DNA of 64,000 nt from Nocardia jejuensis NBRC 103114 (GCF_001613145.1 NZ_BDBU01000012.1:124001-188000), one strand, 5' to 3'. Positions 16,830 through 24,892 are shown, counted from the stretch's first letter. The notes: generated from the letters alone by a model not told the origin. Numbers and translations are program-made.

Positions 16830-17435
16830 TCAGAACTCTCCGTACTCCTCCTCGAGATGTTCGAACGCACTGATCCAGAACCCGGAACCGGCCCAGCCCA
16901 GCGTGATCAGTGACGCTCGTAGCGCGGACAGAACCGCTTCGGGGTCCTCTCCCGCGTCCAGTCGGGTGAGGTGACGAGCCATGAGGCCGACCGAGCCGGC
17001 CAGTTCGGCGAGGGAGTCGAAGGCACGACCCTGGTAGCCCTCGCCGTGGTCCCAGCCGCTCGGGTCATAGATGTCCACGACGCCGAGTTCACCGTCGAGC
17101 ATCAGCGTGTAATCGTTGCCGTAGACACCGAATCCATAGCAGTACTTCGCCGGAGCGGAGTCGTCATCGGGTACGCGGCGTCCGAACAGCTCGTCCGGAT
17201 CTTCCTCCCACAGCCCCTTGACCGGCAGCTCGGAGGCATCGAATCGGATGGCGGACAACGCTATCGCCGGATAGCCGACCGTCTCGAGAAACGTCCGGCT
17301 CGCCGCGTGCTCGAGCCTCTCGGGCAATTCGGTCGGGCGCCACAGCGCTGCCGCTCCGACGCACGATTGCAACCACGGTGTGGTGGGATGTGCTGCGGCA
17401 TTGTTTAGTTCGGTCATATCGACAGTGAAGCGCAT
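16830..17435 (-). CDS. SUKH-like (possible immunity) protein
   Basis: A 201-residue cytosolic protein with the loose pattern of SUKH/SMI1-KNR4 proteins: an early helix (ELPERLEHAASRTFLETVGYP), a strand-rich core (YCYGFGVYGNDYTLMLDGELG, then GVVDIYD) and a C-terminal helical part (SLAELAGSVGLMARHLTRL). In toxin systems these are immunity proteins, but many solo copies exist and no toxin gene is adjacent. The start at 17435 is tentative; a GGAG directly abuts it, and the further extension to 17567 is Pro/Arg-rich and not credible. It is convergent with the small secreted protein. Confidence 0.55.
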   Translation of the reverse strand: MRFTVDMTELNNAAAHPTTPWLQSCVGAAALWRPTELPERLEHAASRTFLETVGYPAIALSAIRFDASELPVKGLWEEDPDELFGRRVPDDDSAPAKYCYGFGVYGNDYTLMLDGELGVVDIYDPSGWDHGEGYQGRAFDSLAELAGSVGLMARHLTRLDAGEDPEAVLSALRASLITLGWAGSGFWISAFEHLEEEYGEF

Positions 17436-17593
17436 CTCCGCGCGAGGTCCGGCTTCGGCCTCCGAAGACGTAGACGTTGCACCCGGTTCACGCCGGGCCC
17501 CCGGAGATGGGGGCATCGAGTGTCGGGGCTGTCGGGGGTGGGGCGGGGGTTGAATACTGGCGCGCACCAGATTCGAGAAGCATTGGGGTCATC

Positions 17594-17854
17594 ATGAATT
17601 CGAAGAGCATAGTCGGAGCGATAGCCGTCACGGCGGCGTTGTGCGCGCCGATGGCGGTGCTGGCCGGGACCGCGCAGGCGACGCCGGTCAGCGGGATCCA
17701 GGCTGTTGACGAGGGCATTCCGATGGGGTCTGCTGATTCGGCGTCGGGGGTTCTCGGGCCGCGCACCGGGTCTGCCTATCAGACGTTGAATCATCTGGTC
17801 TGCGTGCTGTTCCACACCAGCCTGGATGGATCGGTGGGCGTTCCCTTCTGCTGA
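17594..17854 (+). CDS. Small secreted protein, two C-terminal cysteines
   Basis: An 86-residue protein with a signal peptide (SIVGAIAVTAALCAPMAVLA, cleavage near AQA-T). A Gly/Ser-rich mature part contains MGSADSASGV and ends LVCVLFHTSLDGSVGVPFC. The two Cys and the Ser/Gly-Ala-Asp/Asn stretch parallel the protein at 16550. The ATG at 17594 directly precedes the signal peptide. The function is not recognised. A terminator hairpin follows at 17885. Confidence 0.7.
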   Translation: MNSKSIVGAIAVTAALCAPMAVLAGTAQATPVSGIQAVDEGIPMGSADSASGVLGPRTGSAYQTLNHLVCVLFHTSLDGSVGVPFC

Positions 17855-17884
17855 CTCTTCTTTGACGGCAGCGAGTTTCGGCGG

Positions 17885-17917
17885 AGTCGGCGTCCAGCTC
17901 GATGCCGGACGCCGACT
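17885..17917. terminator. Hairpin terminator between convergent genes
   Basis: AGTCGGCGTCC (17885-17895) pairs with GGACGCCGACT (17907-17917). An alternative outer pairing of GACGGCAG (17864-17871) with CTGCCGTC (17916-17923) is possible. It lies between the stops at 17854 and 17927. Confidence 0.7.
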
Positions 17918-17926
17918 GCCGTCGGA

Positions 17927-18703
17927 TCAGATCGCCGGTACGCCTGCCCAACCGAGATGGTTGTCGAAGAACCGGGCGTGATTGTCGGCCATGAACGCGG
18001 ACATCTGCTGATGCCTGCCCGGATAGACGTGCAATGCCTTGTCCACGGAGGCACAGGCATCGAACAATCTCAGGCCGGGCTGGCGGCCGATCTCCGAATC
18101 GTCCCAGGAGATCGTGAACTCGACCGGGATCGTGAGCTGCCGGGCAGCCTCGATCACGGCGTCGAATGCGAGAACTGGCCCGAAAGCCGCTGCGGCGATT
18201 CGGGGTTCGGCCGTCGCGAGCATCAACCCGATCACGACGCCCAGGGTGGTGCCGCCGTAGCCGATCGGCACGTCAGCACCGATGTCCGGCAGCGCCTGCA
18301 GAGCATCGATGGTCGCCTGCCACTCCGGTACCGCCCGCTCGGCGAGCGAGGTGTTGTAGTCGGTGATGATCTGATCCATCGACTCCCCCGCCGCGCGGGC
18401 GGCATGCAGTGCCTCCACCCACTCCCGGTCCCGGGCGTTTCGCGGACGATCGCCGTGCCCGGGCGCGTCGATGGCAGCGACCGTGTATCCCCTGGTCGTC
18501 ACCAGATGCTGAGCACTGGCGACGAGTCCGGGCGCTCGCTTGTGCATGCCGCCGCTGTGTCCGCTCAGCAGCAGTGGCGCGCCGAGCACAGGGCCGGATT
18601 CGGGTGAGAAGAGCACACCGGTGATGTCGCCGAGTGTGAAGGAACGCTCCAGAACGCCATCGAAGGACGTCTCAGCGTTGAAGTGAATGGTGTTGTGGTT
18701 CAT
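17927..18703 (-). CDS. Alpha/beta hydrolase-fold protein without a clear nucleophile
   Basis: A 258-residue protein with the order of an alpha/beta hydrolase: strand and oxyanion region LLLSGHSGGMHKR (near residue 50), AIDAPGHGDRPRN, a nucleophile-elbow position (148-155) reading GYGGTTLG, a possible acid in SWDDSEIG and a possible His in GRHQQMSAF. The usual GxSxG serine is replaced by Gly, so either Thr acts or the protein is not a classical hydrolase. No signal peptide. A short frame with a strong ribosome site lies upstream at 18752-18805. It is convergent with the small secreted protein. Confidence 0.75.
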   Translation of the reverse strand: MNHNTIHFNAETSFDGVLERSFTLGDITGVLFSPESGPVLGAPLLLSGHSGGMHKRAPGLVASAQHLVTTRGYTVAAIDAPGHGDRPRNARDREWVEALHAARAAGESMDQIITDYNTSLAERAVPEWQATIDALQALPDIGADVPIGYGGTTLGVVIGLMLATAEPRIAAAAFGPVLAFDAVIEAARQLTIPVEFTISWDDSEIGRQPGLRLFDACASVDKALHVYPGRHQQMSAFMADNHARFFDNHLGWAGVPAI

Positions 18704-18751
18704 GGTATTGCCTTTCGGAAGTGCCTCTCGGCGCTCCCGGCGACACCACTG

Positions 18752-18805
18752 TCAACCGACCGTCCGTGAACGGAAAGGGGAGCACCCGTCAACTACTGCG
18801 TTCAT
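18752..18805 (-). CDS. Possible leader peptide upstream of the hydrolase
   Basis: A 17-codon frame, ATG to TGA, encoding MNAVVDGCSPFRSRTVG. It is preceded by AAGGAGGTGAG, the best Shine-Dalgarno in this part of the window (plus strand 18810-18820). It ends 48 bp before the hydrolase start. The strong site on such a short frame suggests translation, perhaps as an attenuator or coupling leader. It does not match the RHVDLxR-type leader peptides I know. Confidence 0.4.
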   Translation of the reverse strand: MNAVVDGCSPFRSRTVG

Positions 18806-18913
18806 GGGTCTCACCTCCTTGCGTGTGTCACGGACCGCAAGAGACTAGCAGCAGCGCCCGGTATCCCGTCAACAGGTTTCTCGGAACCCTCGTCCTCGCA
18901 AGCGATCCGGGCA

Positions 18914-20131
18914 TCACGGCCGAGGACCGACCGTACCGGCGGCCAACACCGCCGCGAGACCCTCCCGCAGGTCCTCGACGAAATACCCGGGCACCTCCAG
19001 AGACGGGAAGTGTCCACCGGTTTCCGGCGAATTCCACCGGACGATGCGCCGGTACCGCTCCTGCGCCCACGCGCGCGGATACTTCTCGATGTCGCGGGGA
19101 TAGATGGTGATCGCCGATGGGACGTCGACCCGAAGGTCGGGGTCGAGTGAGTTGTGGCTTTCGTAGTAGATGCGAGCCGCCGACGCGCCGGTCCGCGTCA
19201 GCCAATACAGCGTGACGTCGTCCAGAACGCGGTCCATGGAGATCGTCTCGAACGGGCTGTCGTCGGTATCGCTCCACTCGGCGAACTTGTCCAGGATCCA
19301 GGCGAGAAGCCCGATCGGTGAGTCGACGAGCGAATAGCCGATGGTCTGCGGCCGGGTCGCCTGCTGCTTCGCGTAGGCAGCGCGATGGTGCCAGAAATCC
19401 CGAGTGTCCTCGGTCCATTTCCGCTCGGCCGGCGTCAACCCGTCCACGGTCATTCCGGGCGGCGACTCCGCGAACGTCGTGTGGATGCCGAGCACATGCT
19501 CCGGGAACCTGCCCGCGAGCACCGTGATGATGTTCCCTCCCCAGTCACCACCGTGGGCCAGGAACCTGCCGTAGCCGAGCCTGCTCATCAGTTCCACCCA
19601 TGCGGCCGCGATCTTTTCGGTTCCCCATCCGGTGGTGGCGGGCCTGTCGCTGTAACCGAATCCCGGTAGCGACGGCACCACGACGTGGAAGGCAGGCTTC
19701 CCCGCATCGTTCGGATCGGCGAGTTCGTCTACGACATCGATGAATTCGGCGATGCTGCCCGGCCAGCCGTGCGTCAGGATCAACGGAGTAGCGTCCGCAC
19801 GCGCTGATCGCTTGTGCAGGAAGTGAATTCGCAGATCGTCGATGCTCGTGCGGAATTGGCCGATCCGGTCGAGGCGCTCTTCGAAGGCGCGCCAGTCGTA
19901 CCCGGTGCGCCAGTAATTCACGACCTCGACGAGGTCGGCGAGCGGAACACCCTGATCCCACCGGCGCGGGTCCGGCGCGGCACGGTGGACCGTCTCCGGC
20001 TCCGGTAGCCGGGCCGCGGCCAATCGCGCGCGCAGATCGTCGAGTTCGGCCTCGGGTGTATGGGTTTCGAAGGCGTATACGCCCGTGTCGCCGGGGGTGG
20101 GAACCGGATCGAGGTGGTCGAGTGCGGACAT
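18914..20131 (-). CDS. Epoxide hydrolase (EHN domain type)
   Basis: A 405-residue enzyme of the microsomal-type epoxide hydrolase family, which opens epoxides to diols via a covalent ester. The N-terminal EHN domain covers residues ~18-125 (Trp-rich, VNYWRTGYDWRAFEERL). The alpha/beta hydrolase core has HGWPGS (oxyanion hole, 121-126), the nucleophile elbow HGGDWGGN with Asp196, and the C-terminal GGHFPSLE His. Length and order are complete and no signal peptide is seen. It is divergent from the CGNR regulator across a 103-bp region with two operator-like repeats, so its expression is probably controlled by that regulator. Confidence 0.9.
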   Translation of the reverse strand: MSALDHLDPVPTPGDTGVYAFETHTPEAELDDLRARLAAARLPEPETVHRAAPDPRRWDQGVPLADLVEVVNYWRTGYDWRAFEERLDRIGQFRTSIDDLRIHFLHKRSARADATPLILTHGWPGSIAEFIDVVDELADPNDAGKPAFHVVVPSLPGFGYSDRPATTGWGTEKIAAAWVELMSRLGYGRFLAHGGDWGGNIITVLAGRFPEHVLGIHTTFAESPPGMTVDGLTPAERKWTEDTRDFWHHRAAYAKQQATRPQTIGYSLVDSPIGLLAWILDKFAEWSDTDDSPFETISMDRVLDDVTLYWLTRTGASAARIYYESHNSLDPDLRVDVPSAITIYPRDIEKYPRAWAQERYRRIVRWNSPETGGHFPSLEVPGYFVEDLREGLAAVLAAGTVGPRP

Positions 20132-20173
20132 GAGACCTCCTGGTCGTCGCGGAGCCGGCCGCCGATGAATGCG

Positions 20174-20190
20174 AACCGGCTAAGACGGTT
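20174..20190. promoter_or_regulatory. Operator-like repeat, copy 1 (AACCGGCTAAGACGGTT)
   Basis: A near-palindromic 17-mer with ends AACCG/CGGTT. It occurs twice in the divergent epoxide hydrolase-CGNR region, with starts 42 bp apart (four helical turns). This copy lies 42 bp upstream of the epoxide hydrolase start. Confidence 0.6.
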
Positions 20191-20215
20191 CTAACATGAG
20201 CTTCACCCGTCCTGC

Positions 20216-20232
20216 AACCGGCTAAGGTGGTT
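20216..20232. promoter_or_regulatory. Operator-like repeat, copy 2 (AACCGGCTAAGGTGGTT)
   Basis: It matches copy 1 at 15 of 17 bases, in the same orientation. It lies 2 bp before the CGNR gene's ATG and covers its AAGG ribosome site. Binding here would block translation initiation or transcription of the regulator, consistent with autoregulation. Confidence 0.6.
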
Positions 20233-20234
20233 CC

Positions 20235-20804
20235 ATGCCTGCTGAGTTCCCCGAATTTCGCCTCGGCACCGTGCTGGCTACCAGCTTCACGGCAACGCTG
20301 ACCGAGCGTCGCGGCGACGCGATCGAGCGCATCCCCACACCGCAGCGACTGGTCGACTGGCTGACGGTGAGCGGCCTGGCAGTGAACTCCTGCACCACCG
20401 CTCAACTAGCCCTCGCCCGGGAACTGCGGGAGTCGATTCACGCTGCGGCGACGGCGACCGCACTCCACGAAGCCCTCCCCACGCCCGCCGTCCGAGTCAT
20501 CAACGACCGCAGCCTGCAGGGGCGCGCGGCGGCCGTTCTCACACCCGAGGGCACTCGACGATGGCATCTGAATTCGGCAACCGAGGTAGCGGACGCCCTG
20601 GGGGTGATCGCCGCCGACGCGATCAGCATCATCGCGGGCGAACGAGACGGCAGAATGGCCCTGTGCGCCTCGCCGACCTGCCAGGCCGCGTTCTTCGACA
20701 CGAGCCAGAGCCGCACCCGCAGATGGTGCGACATGAACACGTGCGGAAATCGGCAGAAGAAGGCGCGCTTCAACGCCGGCCGGCGCAAGAACGCCGAAGG
20801 CTGA
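20235..20804 (+). CDS. ABATE/CGNR zinc-finger regulator
   Basis: A 189-residue protein. The N-terminal ABATE domain covers residues ~10-125, with RLVDWLTVSGL and LARELRESIHAA helices. The C-terminal CGNR treble-clef zinc finger has CASPTCQAAFFD with RRWCDMNTCGNRQKKARF, all four Cys present. These proteins are regarded as stress-related transcription regulators. The start at 20235 is the only ATG before the ABATE domain and is overlapped by operator copy 2. It is divergent from the epoxide hydrolase, its likely target. Confidence 0.88.
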   Translation: MPAEFPEFRLGTVLATSFTATLTERRGDAIERIPTPQRLVDWLTVSGLAVNSCTTAQLALARELRESIHAAATATALHEALPTPAVRVINDRSLQGRAAAVLTPEGTRRWHLNSATEVADALGVIAADAISIIAGERDGRMALCASPTCQAAFFDTSQSRTRRWCDMNTCGNRQKKARFNAGRRKNAEG

Positions 20805-21045
20805 ACAATTCCCTGCGCCAGCCAACTGCCCGCGTGCGCGAGCCGGCCCGCCTTGCTCCGGACGATCCCGAGATCGATAGTGAACGTCCCTAACATGTTG
20901 CCCGATAACACTTTTCACACTCCGAAGCGCGGCGCTGCGCGTATGGTCGTGTCGTCGGCCACGCGACCGGGTTGCCGATATTTCCGTGTGATCGATGGAC
21001 CTGTCGGGTCCTGATTTCCGCTATCGAAACAGCTCCAGGAGCTAT

Positions 21046-21396
21046 ATGAGCGCGATCCGTGTCACCGTTCCGATCGAAGTCGCCGAAGCCCTGCAGGGCG
21101 TCGCCGGAGTATCGCCCGCGTCGCCGCGCCGAAGTACCTGGGAGATCGTGATGTCGGTGTGGACCGGCGCGACGACGGTGCTGACAATCCTTCAGGTCCC
21201 CTCCACCGTGGCCGATGTGTCGGATCGAATCCACAAGCTGCTACCGAAATCCGGGTCGTCGACCGACGATTCCGCGACGATCTCGGCAAAGGGACCCGGG
21301 GGCGAACTGACATTGACAGTCACCGGAGACGTCGACATCGAAGCCATCACCCGCCTGCTTACCGAGACACTGTGCCCGGAAGATGAAACCAGTTGA
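21046..21396 (+). CDS. EACC1-like effector-associated protein
   Basis: A 116-residue protein. A hydrophobic middle segment (EIVMSVWTGATTVLTILQVP, residues ~31-52) is followed by a small beta domain ending ATISAKGPGGELTLTVTG plus a final helix (DIEAITRLLTETL). This resembles EACC1, the 'effector-associated constant component 1' described computationally in NTP-dependent conflict systems, where it pairs with peptidase effectors. ATG 21046 has CCAGGAG at 21034-21040. Its stop overlaps the TTG start of the CHAT protease gene, so both are made together. The match is pattern recognition, not a database result. Confidence 0.65.
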   Translation: MSAIRVTVPIEVAEALQGVAGVSPASPRRSTWEIVMSVWTGATTVLTILQVPSTVADVSDRIHKLLPKSGSSTDDSATISAKGPGGELTLTVTGDVDIEAITRLLTETLCPEDETS

Positions 21397-23531
21397 AGCT
21401 GGGACGAATACGCAGGCCCTCACCCGTGGTGCTCAGCACGCTGAGCGATGAGGACCTCGCTCGGCTCAAAGTCGCCGACCGTCTGTTCGAACTGCTGCGG
21501 CGGAAGGCCTTCTTCCGAAGCGATGCCGAATTCGTGTCGAGCAACCTCGATGCGACGCGATCTGCCACGCTCGCCTCCGTGGTGAACATCGTCGCCGGGG
21601 TCGCCGCGCGCGAGCTGGCTCGCAAGTGCGAAACGGCGAGGATGTCGGGCATAGAGACCAGCGGTGTGCTGGAGATCGTCGGCGCCATGCCGGTGGAACA
21701 GATGCTCGATGTTCTCACCGCATGCGCCGATGATCACAACGCGTACCAGGTCGACTCCTCAGCGGTGTCCGCGGTGGTGGAGGCGATGCTGTTGCTGATC
21801 GCGCGTTCGACCGAGAACCGGGATCATTCCGAATCGCTCTGTGTCGCAGCAGCTGCCGCGCACGACGCCGGACGCTCGGCACTGCTCGAGCGTGTTCTGC
21901 GAGCAGCCGATCGCGCTGAGCACTCGCCGGGATACTCCGCGCTGTTCCTCTTCTATCGTGCGCAACTTCCCTCGGTGCGCATGAAGCCCGCGGAGTTCAC
22001 CCGCCTGCGCACCCAATGCCGAACACAATTGCTCGCAGTCCGGACGTCCGACCCGGCCAACGCCCGTGCGCGCCGAATCCTGCGGTGGATGGACGAGCAC
22101 GAGGCGGGCCGCAGAAAGTCGGCGACGAGTCGGGCGGCCACTGCCGCCGAGGCGGGGAATTACGTCGACGCCGCACACTGGTACGGATTGGCGACAGGTG
22201 ATGCGGAGACTCCCGGACATGCGGGGGCGTACCGGCTCTTCTCGGAAATTTTCAAGCTTCGCTCGGGGCAGCTCCAGACACCCGACGACTTTCGCTCGAG
22301 CATGCTCAGACTTTCCAGTGATCACGTCGCCAAGGCGAAACCCCTGCTGCCGCTGGACAATATCTTCGCCGACTACAGCACGGCCGCCGCACACACCGAG
22401 CGCGACCATCCGGGGTCGAGCATCGCTGCCCAAGTGGTGGATTTCATCGGCGATGTGCGCATGGGAGTGGCACTCGACCACCATTCGGCCGATCTCGGCA
22501 CGGTGGCGAGGTCACTCACCGACATCTCCATTGTCGATGCGCTGCAACGTGATCCGCAGCTGATCAGCATGGCGGACTTGAAGACCGCCATGCCCGGTGC
22601 GTCCTTCGTCTGGGTCGAGATCCTGCACGACAACGATGATCCGTCCGATCCGGCCCTGTCCGGAGATCACCTCCGGGTGATCACGGTGACAGCAGGCAGC
22701 GAATCCTGCGTGGTTCGCGATATCTCACTCACGCATGAGCAGGCCGATGTCGTACGCGGCACGCTCAACGAGGCATCGGAAACGGCGGATCCGGGCGATA
22801 TCGCCTGGCTCGGCGGCACGGTGTTCGGGAATCTCCGCCCCACCGACGACGCTCGGGGCATATGCGTGATCCCGGACTCGACATCGTGGGAATTCCCGTG
22901 GATGCGCATCGTCCCGGAGTTCGTCGACCAATTCGCGGTCGTCCCTTCAGCGGCTTCGGCGATGCGTCTGCGCCCGCCGGGGCCCGCCGATCGGCGACGC
23001 GTGGTGTCGTTTTTCAATCCCGATATGAAGGGTGCCGGCGCGGAACACGCCACACTGCTGGAATTGCATCGCGAGCACCGGATCGAGTACCGACCCGCAA
23101 CCGATCTCGCCGGGCTGGCGACACTGCTCACCGGGGCCGAAGTCGATCTGCTGTGCATCGGCGCGCATGGATCGTTCTCCGCCGGTGCGGAATTCGAGAT
23201 GGATTTCGGTTCCGAACGCGTCCCGTTGCTCGATCTGCTCGAATTGCCGTTGCCCTCAGTCGTCAATCTCGGCTGCTGTTGGTCCGGGCGTACCTCCCTG
23301 GCCAACAATTCCATCGCGGCATCTCTCGCGGCCATATCCGGTGGAGCCTCCCTGGTGCTGGGAGGGATCTGGGAGATCGACGATGAGAGCAGCGGGACGC
23401 TGATGTCACACGCCTACCGCCTCTACGCCGACAACCACTCGTTTGCTCAGGCTGTGTTGGCCGCTGCCAGACAACTGGACACCGCATCAGCTCCGACGAC
23501 CGGAGCTCTGTGCCTTTTCGGACGGTGGTGA
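21393..23531 (+). CDS. CHAT-domain caspase-like protease with helical repeat N-terminus
   Basis: A 712-residue cytosolic protein. Residues ~1-350 are all-helical, repeat-like (TPR-type pattern, e.g. AEAGNYVDAAHWYGLATGD). Residues ~430-712 form a CHAT (caspase HetF-associated with TPRs) domain with the catalytic pair LCIGAHGSF (His592) and NLGCCWSGR (Cys629 aligns with the usual LSxCxTG cysteine). The C-terminal part has ASLVLGGIWEIDDESSGTLM, typical of CHAT. The start is TTG 21393, overlapping the EACC1-like gene's stop. CHAT proteases serve in bacterial conflict and cell-death systems, where a target protein is cleaved. No nucleotide-binding sensor gene is adjacent, so the trigger is unknown. 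Confidence 0.85.
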   Translation: MKLGRIRRPSPVVLSTLSDEDLARLKVADRLFELLRRKAFFRSDAEFVSSNLDATRSATLASVVNIVAGVAARELARKCETARMSGIETSGVLEIVGAMPVEQMLDVLTACADDHNAYQVDSSAVSAVVEAMLLLIARSTENRDHSESLCVAAAAAHDAGRSALLERVLRAADRAEHSPGYSALFLFYRAQLPSVRMKPAEFTRLRTQCRTQLLAVRTSDPANARARRILRWMDEHEAGRRKSATSRAATAAEAGNYVDAAHWYGLATGDAETPGHAGAYRLFSEIFKLRSGQLQTPDDFRSSMLRLSSDHVAKAKPLLPLDNIFADYSTAAAHTERDHPGSSIAAQVVDFIGDVRMGVALDHHSADLGTVARSLTDISIVDALQRDPQLISMADLKTAMPGASFVWVEILHDNDDPSDPALSGDHLRVITVTAGSESCVVRDISLTHEQADVVRGTLNEASETADPGDIAWLGGTVFGNLRPTDDARGICVIPDSTSWEFPWMRIVPEFVDQFAVVPSAASAMRLRPPGPADRRRVVSFFNPDMKGAGAEHATLLELHREHRIEYRPATDLAGLATLLTGAEVDLLCIGAHGSFSAGAEFEMDFGSERVPLLDLLELPLPSVVNLGCCWSGRTSLANNSIAASLAAISGGASLVLGGIWEIDDESSGTLMSHAYRLYADNHSFAQAVLAAARQLDTASAPTTGALCLFGRW

Positions 23532-23569
23532 GACGCTCCCGAGCTCCGAGACCTGCAGGCTGTCGAGAC

Positions 23570-24118
23570 TCAGCCCAGTATCAACTCCGAAGCGCTTCGG
23601 ATGATGTCCGTGCGCGTGCCGGTGCGGTGATCGGCGGCGATCAGGTAGTCGGCGATCATCAGGGAGAAGGCGAGCATGCTGCGGGCCTCGACCTCGCGCG
23701 GGTCGCTGTGCAGGGTGCCGATGAGTTCGCGTAGATAGTCCATCCGGCTGTTGTCGACGCGTGCGAGGCGCACGGCGACGGCAGGCTCGCGGCGGGCCCA
23801 TTCGCGCACGGCCAGATCGATGGGCATCAATTCCCTCGAGAGGGTCAGCGTGCCCGCCTTCCGGACTTTGGTTCGGGCGTCACCGCCTTCCCCTTCCAGA
23901 CGCCGCAGGACCTCGTCGATGCTGCGGCGCTCCCAGGTATCGAGCACAACATCGAGCAACTCTTGGCGATCGGCGAACTGCCGGTAGAACCCACCTCTGG
24001 TCACACCCAGTTCGGCGGCAAGGGTTTCCACCCGGATGGCGTCCGGCCCCGAAGTCGCCAGGATCGTCAAGGCGGCATCGATCCACGCCTGACGCGGAGT
24101 TCGCACCGGAGGGGCCAT
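23570..24118 (-). CDS. TetR-family regulator
   Basis: A 182-residue repressor-type protein. The N-terminal helix-turn-helix is AAELGVTRGGFYRQFADRQE (residues ~34-53), followed by a ligand-binding helical domain. A perfect 10-bp palindrome at 24166-24192 sits between it and the divergent gene at 24240, so it probably represses both itself and the 24240-25240 unit. It ends convergently to the CHAT gene, 38 bp apart. The ligand is unknown. Confidence 0.9.
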   Translation of the reverse strand: MAPPVRTPRQAWIDAALTILATSGPDAIRVETLAAELGVTRGGFYRQFADRQELLDVVLDTWERRSIDEVLRRLEGEGGDARTKVRKAGTLTLSRELMPIDLAVREWARREPAVAVRLARVDNSRMDYLRELIGTLHSDPREVEARSMLAFSLMIADYLIAADHRTGTRTDIIRSASELILG

Positions 24119-24165
24119 CGGCAGTCAACCAATCAGTCGTGGGGCTCTTGATTACACCATTCCAG

Positions 24166-24192
24166 ATAGATACAGTACTGTTCTGTATCTAT
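24166..24192. promoter_or_regulatory. TetR operator ATAGATACAG-N7-CTGTATCTAT
   Basis: A perfect 10-bp inverted repeat with a 7-nt spacer, in an AT-rich stretch midway between the TetR start (24118) and the gene at 24240. Size and location are typical of a TetR dimer site. Confidence 0.85.
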
Positions 24193-24239
24193 TGGCCGGG
24201 TTGCCGGTCACCCCTGGAACAGATCGACAGGACTCACGA

Positions 24240-24761
24240 ATGACACACCCCGACGCGAGCGAAGAACGCGCCGAAACCGCCGTCGAAGCGGTCGAGGTCG
24301 ACGCCGAGCTGCTGGCCTTCAGCACATTGGAGGACATCCACCACGGCGACGCACATCTGCTGTTCACCGACTACTCGGGCGACTATTCGGCCGAACAATG
24401 GGCCCGGATCATCCTCGAGAACGTGCCGGGCGAGACGCGGATCGCCCTCGAGCGGGCATGGCAGATCATCGCTCTGCGCTTGCGGGCGGTCGGCACCGCA
24501 CACACCGTCGCGGGCTGGCCGATCGCGCACGTCGACCCCGAATACGTCCTGCTACACACCGCGTCCGACTTCGGCTTCGAGGGGCAACTGCTGTTCCGCC
24601 GCAATGAGAACAGCGTTCTGCTGGCAACTTTCGTCCGGTTCCACGATCCGGCCGCGCGCGCGGTGTGGGACCGGGCGCTGCCGGCGCACCTCGGATTCGT
24701 CCGGACGCTGCTGGCGGCGAGTGCCGACCGGCTCGCCGACACCTCGGCCGCGAATCACTAG
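24240..24761 (+). CDS. DUF2867-like (SRPBCC-like) protein
   Basis: A 173-residue soluble protein. A run of the type FTDYSGDYSAEQWARIILEN, then RAWQIIALRLRAVGT, LHTASDFGFEGQLLFRR and FVRFHDPAARAVWD gives it the outline of DUF2867, a START-like fold often found with redox or lipid genes. The identification is tentative. ATG 24240 is 48 bp from the palindromic TetR site. It starts a unit with the DoxX-like gene at 24893, 131 bp later, and is the most probable target of the TetR. Confidence 0.6.
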   Translation: MTHPDASEERAETAVEAVEVDAELLAFSTLEDIHHGDAHLLFTDYSGDYSAEQWARIILENVPGETRIALERAWQIIALRLRAVGTAHTVAGWPIAHVDPEYVLLHTASDFGFEGQLLFRRNENSVLLATFVRFHDPAARAVWDRALPAHLGFVRTLLAASADRLADTSAANH

Positions 24762-24892
24762 TCGCAGCCGGAAGAACCTCCCCCCGGGACACGCAACTTC
24801 CCTAGATCGCAACGCGATTCACATCCCCGGTACCAAATCCGGCGGCGCACTGGTGCCGCCACCCCTCCACCATGAAAGCCGAGAAGACTGCC

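Noticed and set aside
20200..20215. TTCACCCG half-site in the epoxide hydrolase-CGNR region
   Set aside because: There is no matching right half and the region is explained by the AACCGGCTAAG repeats.
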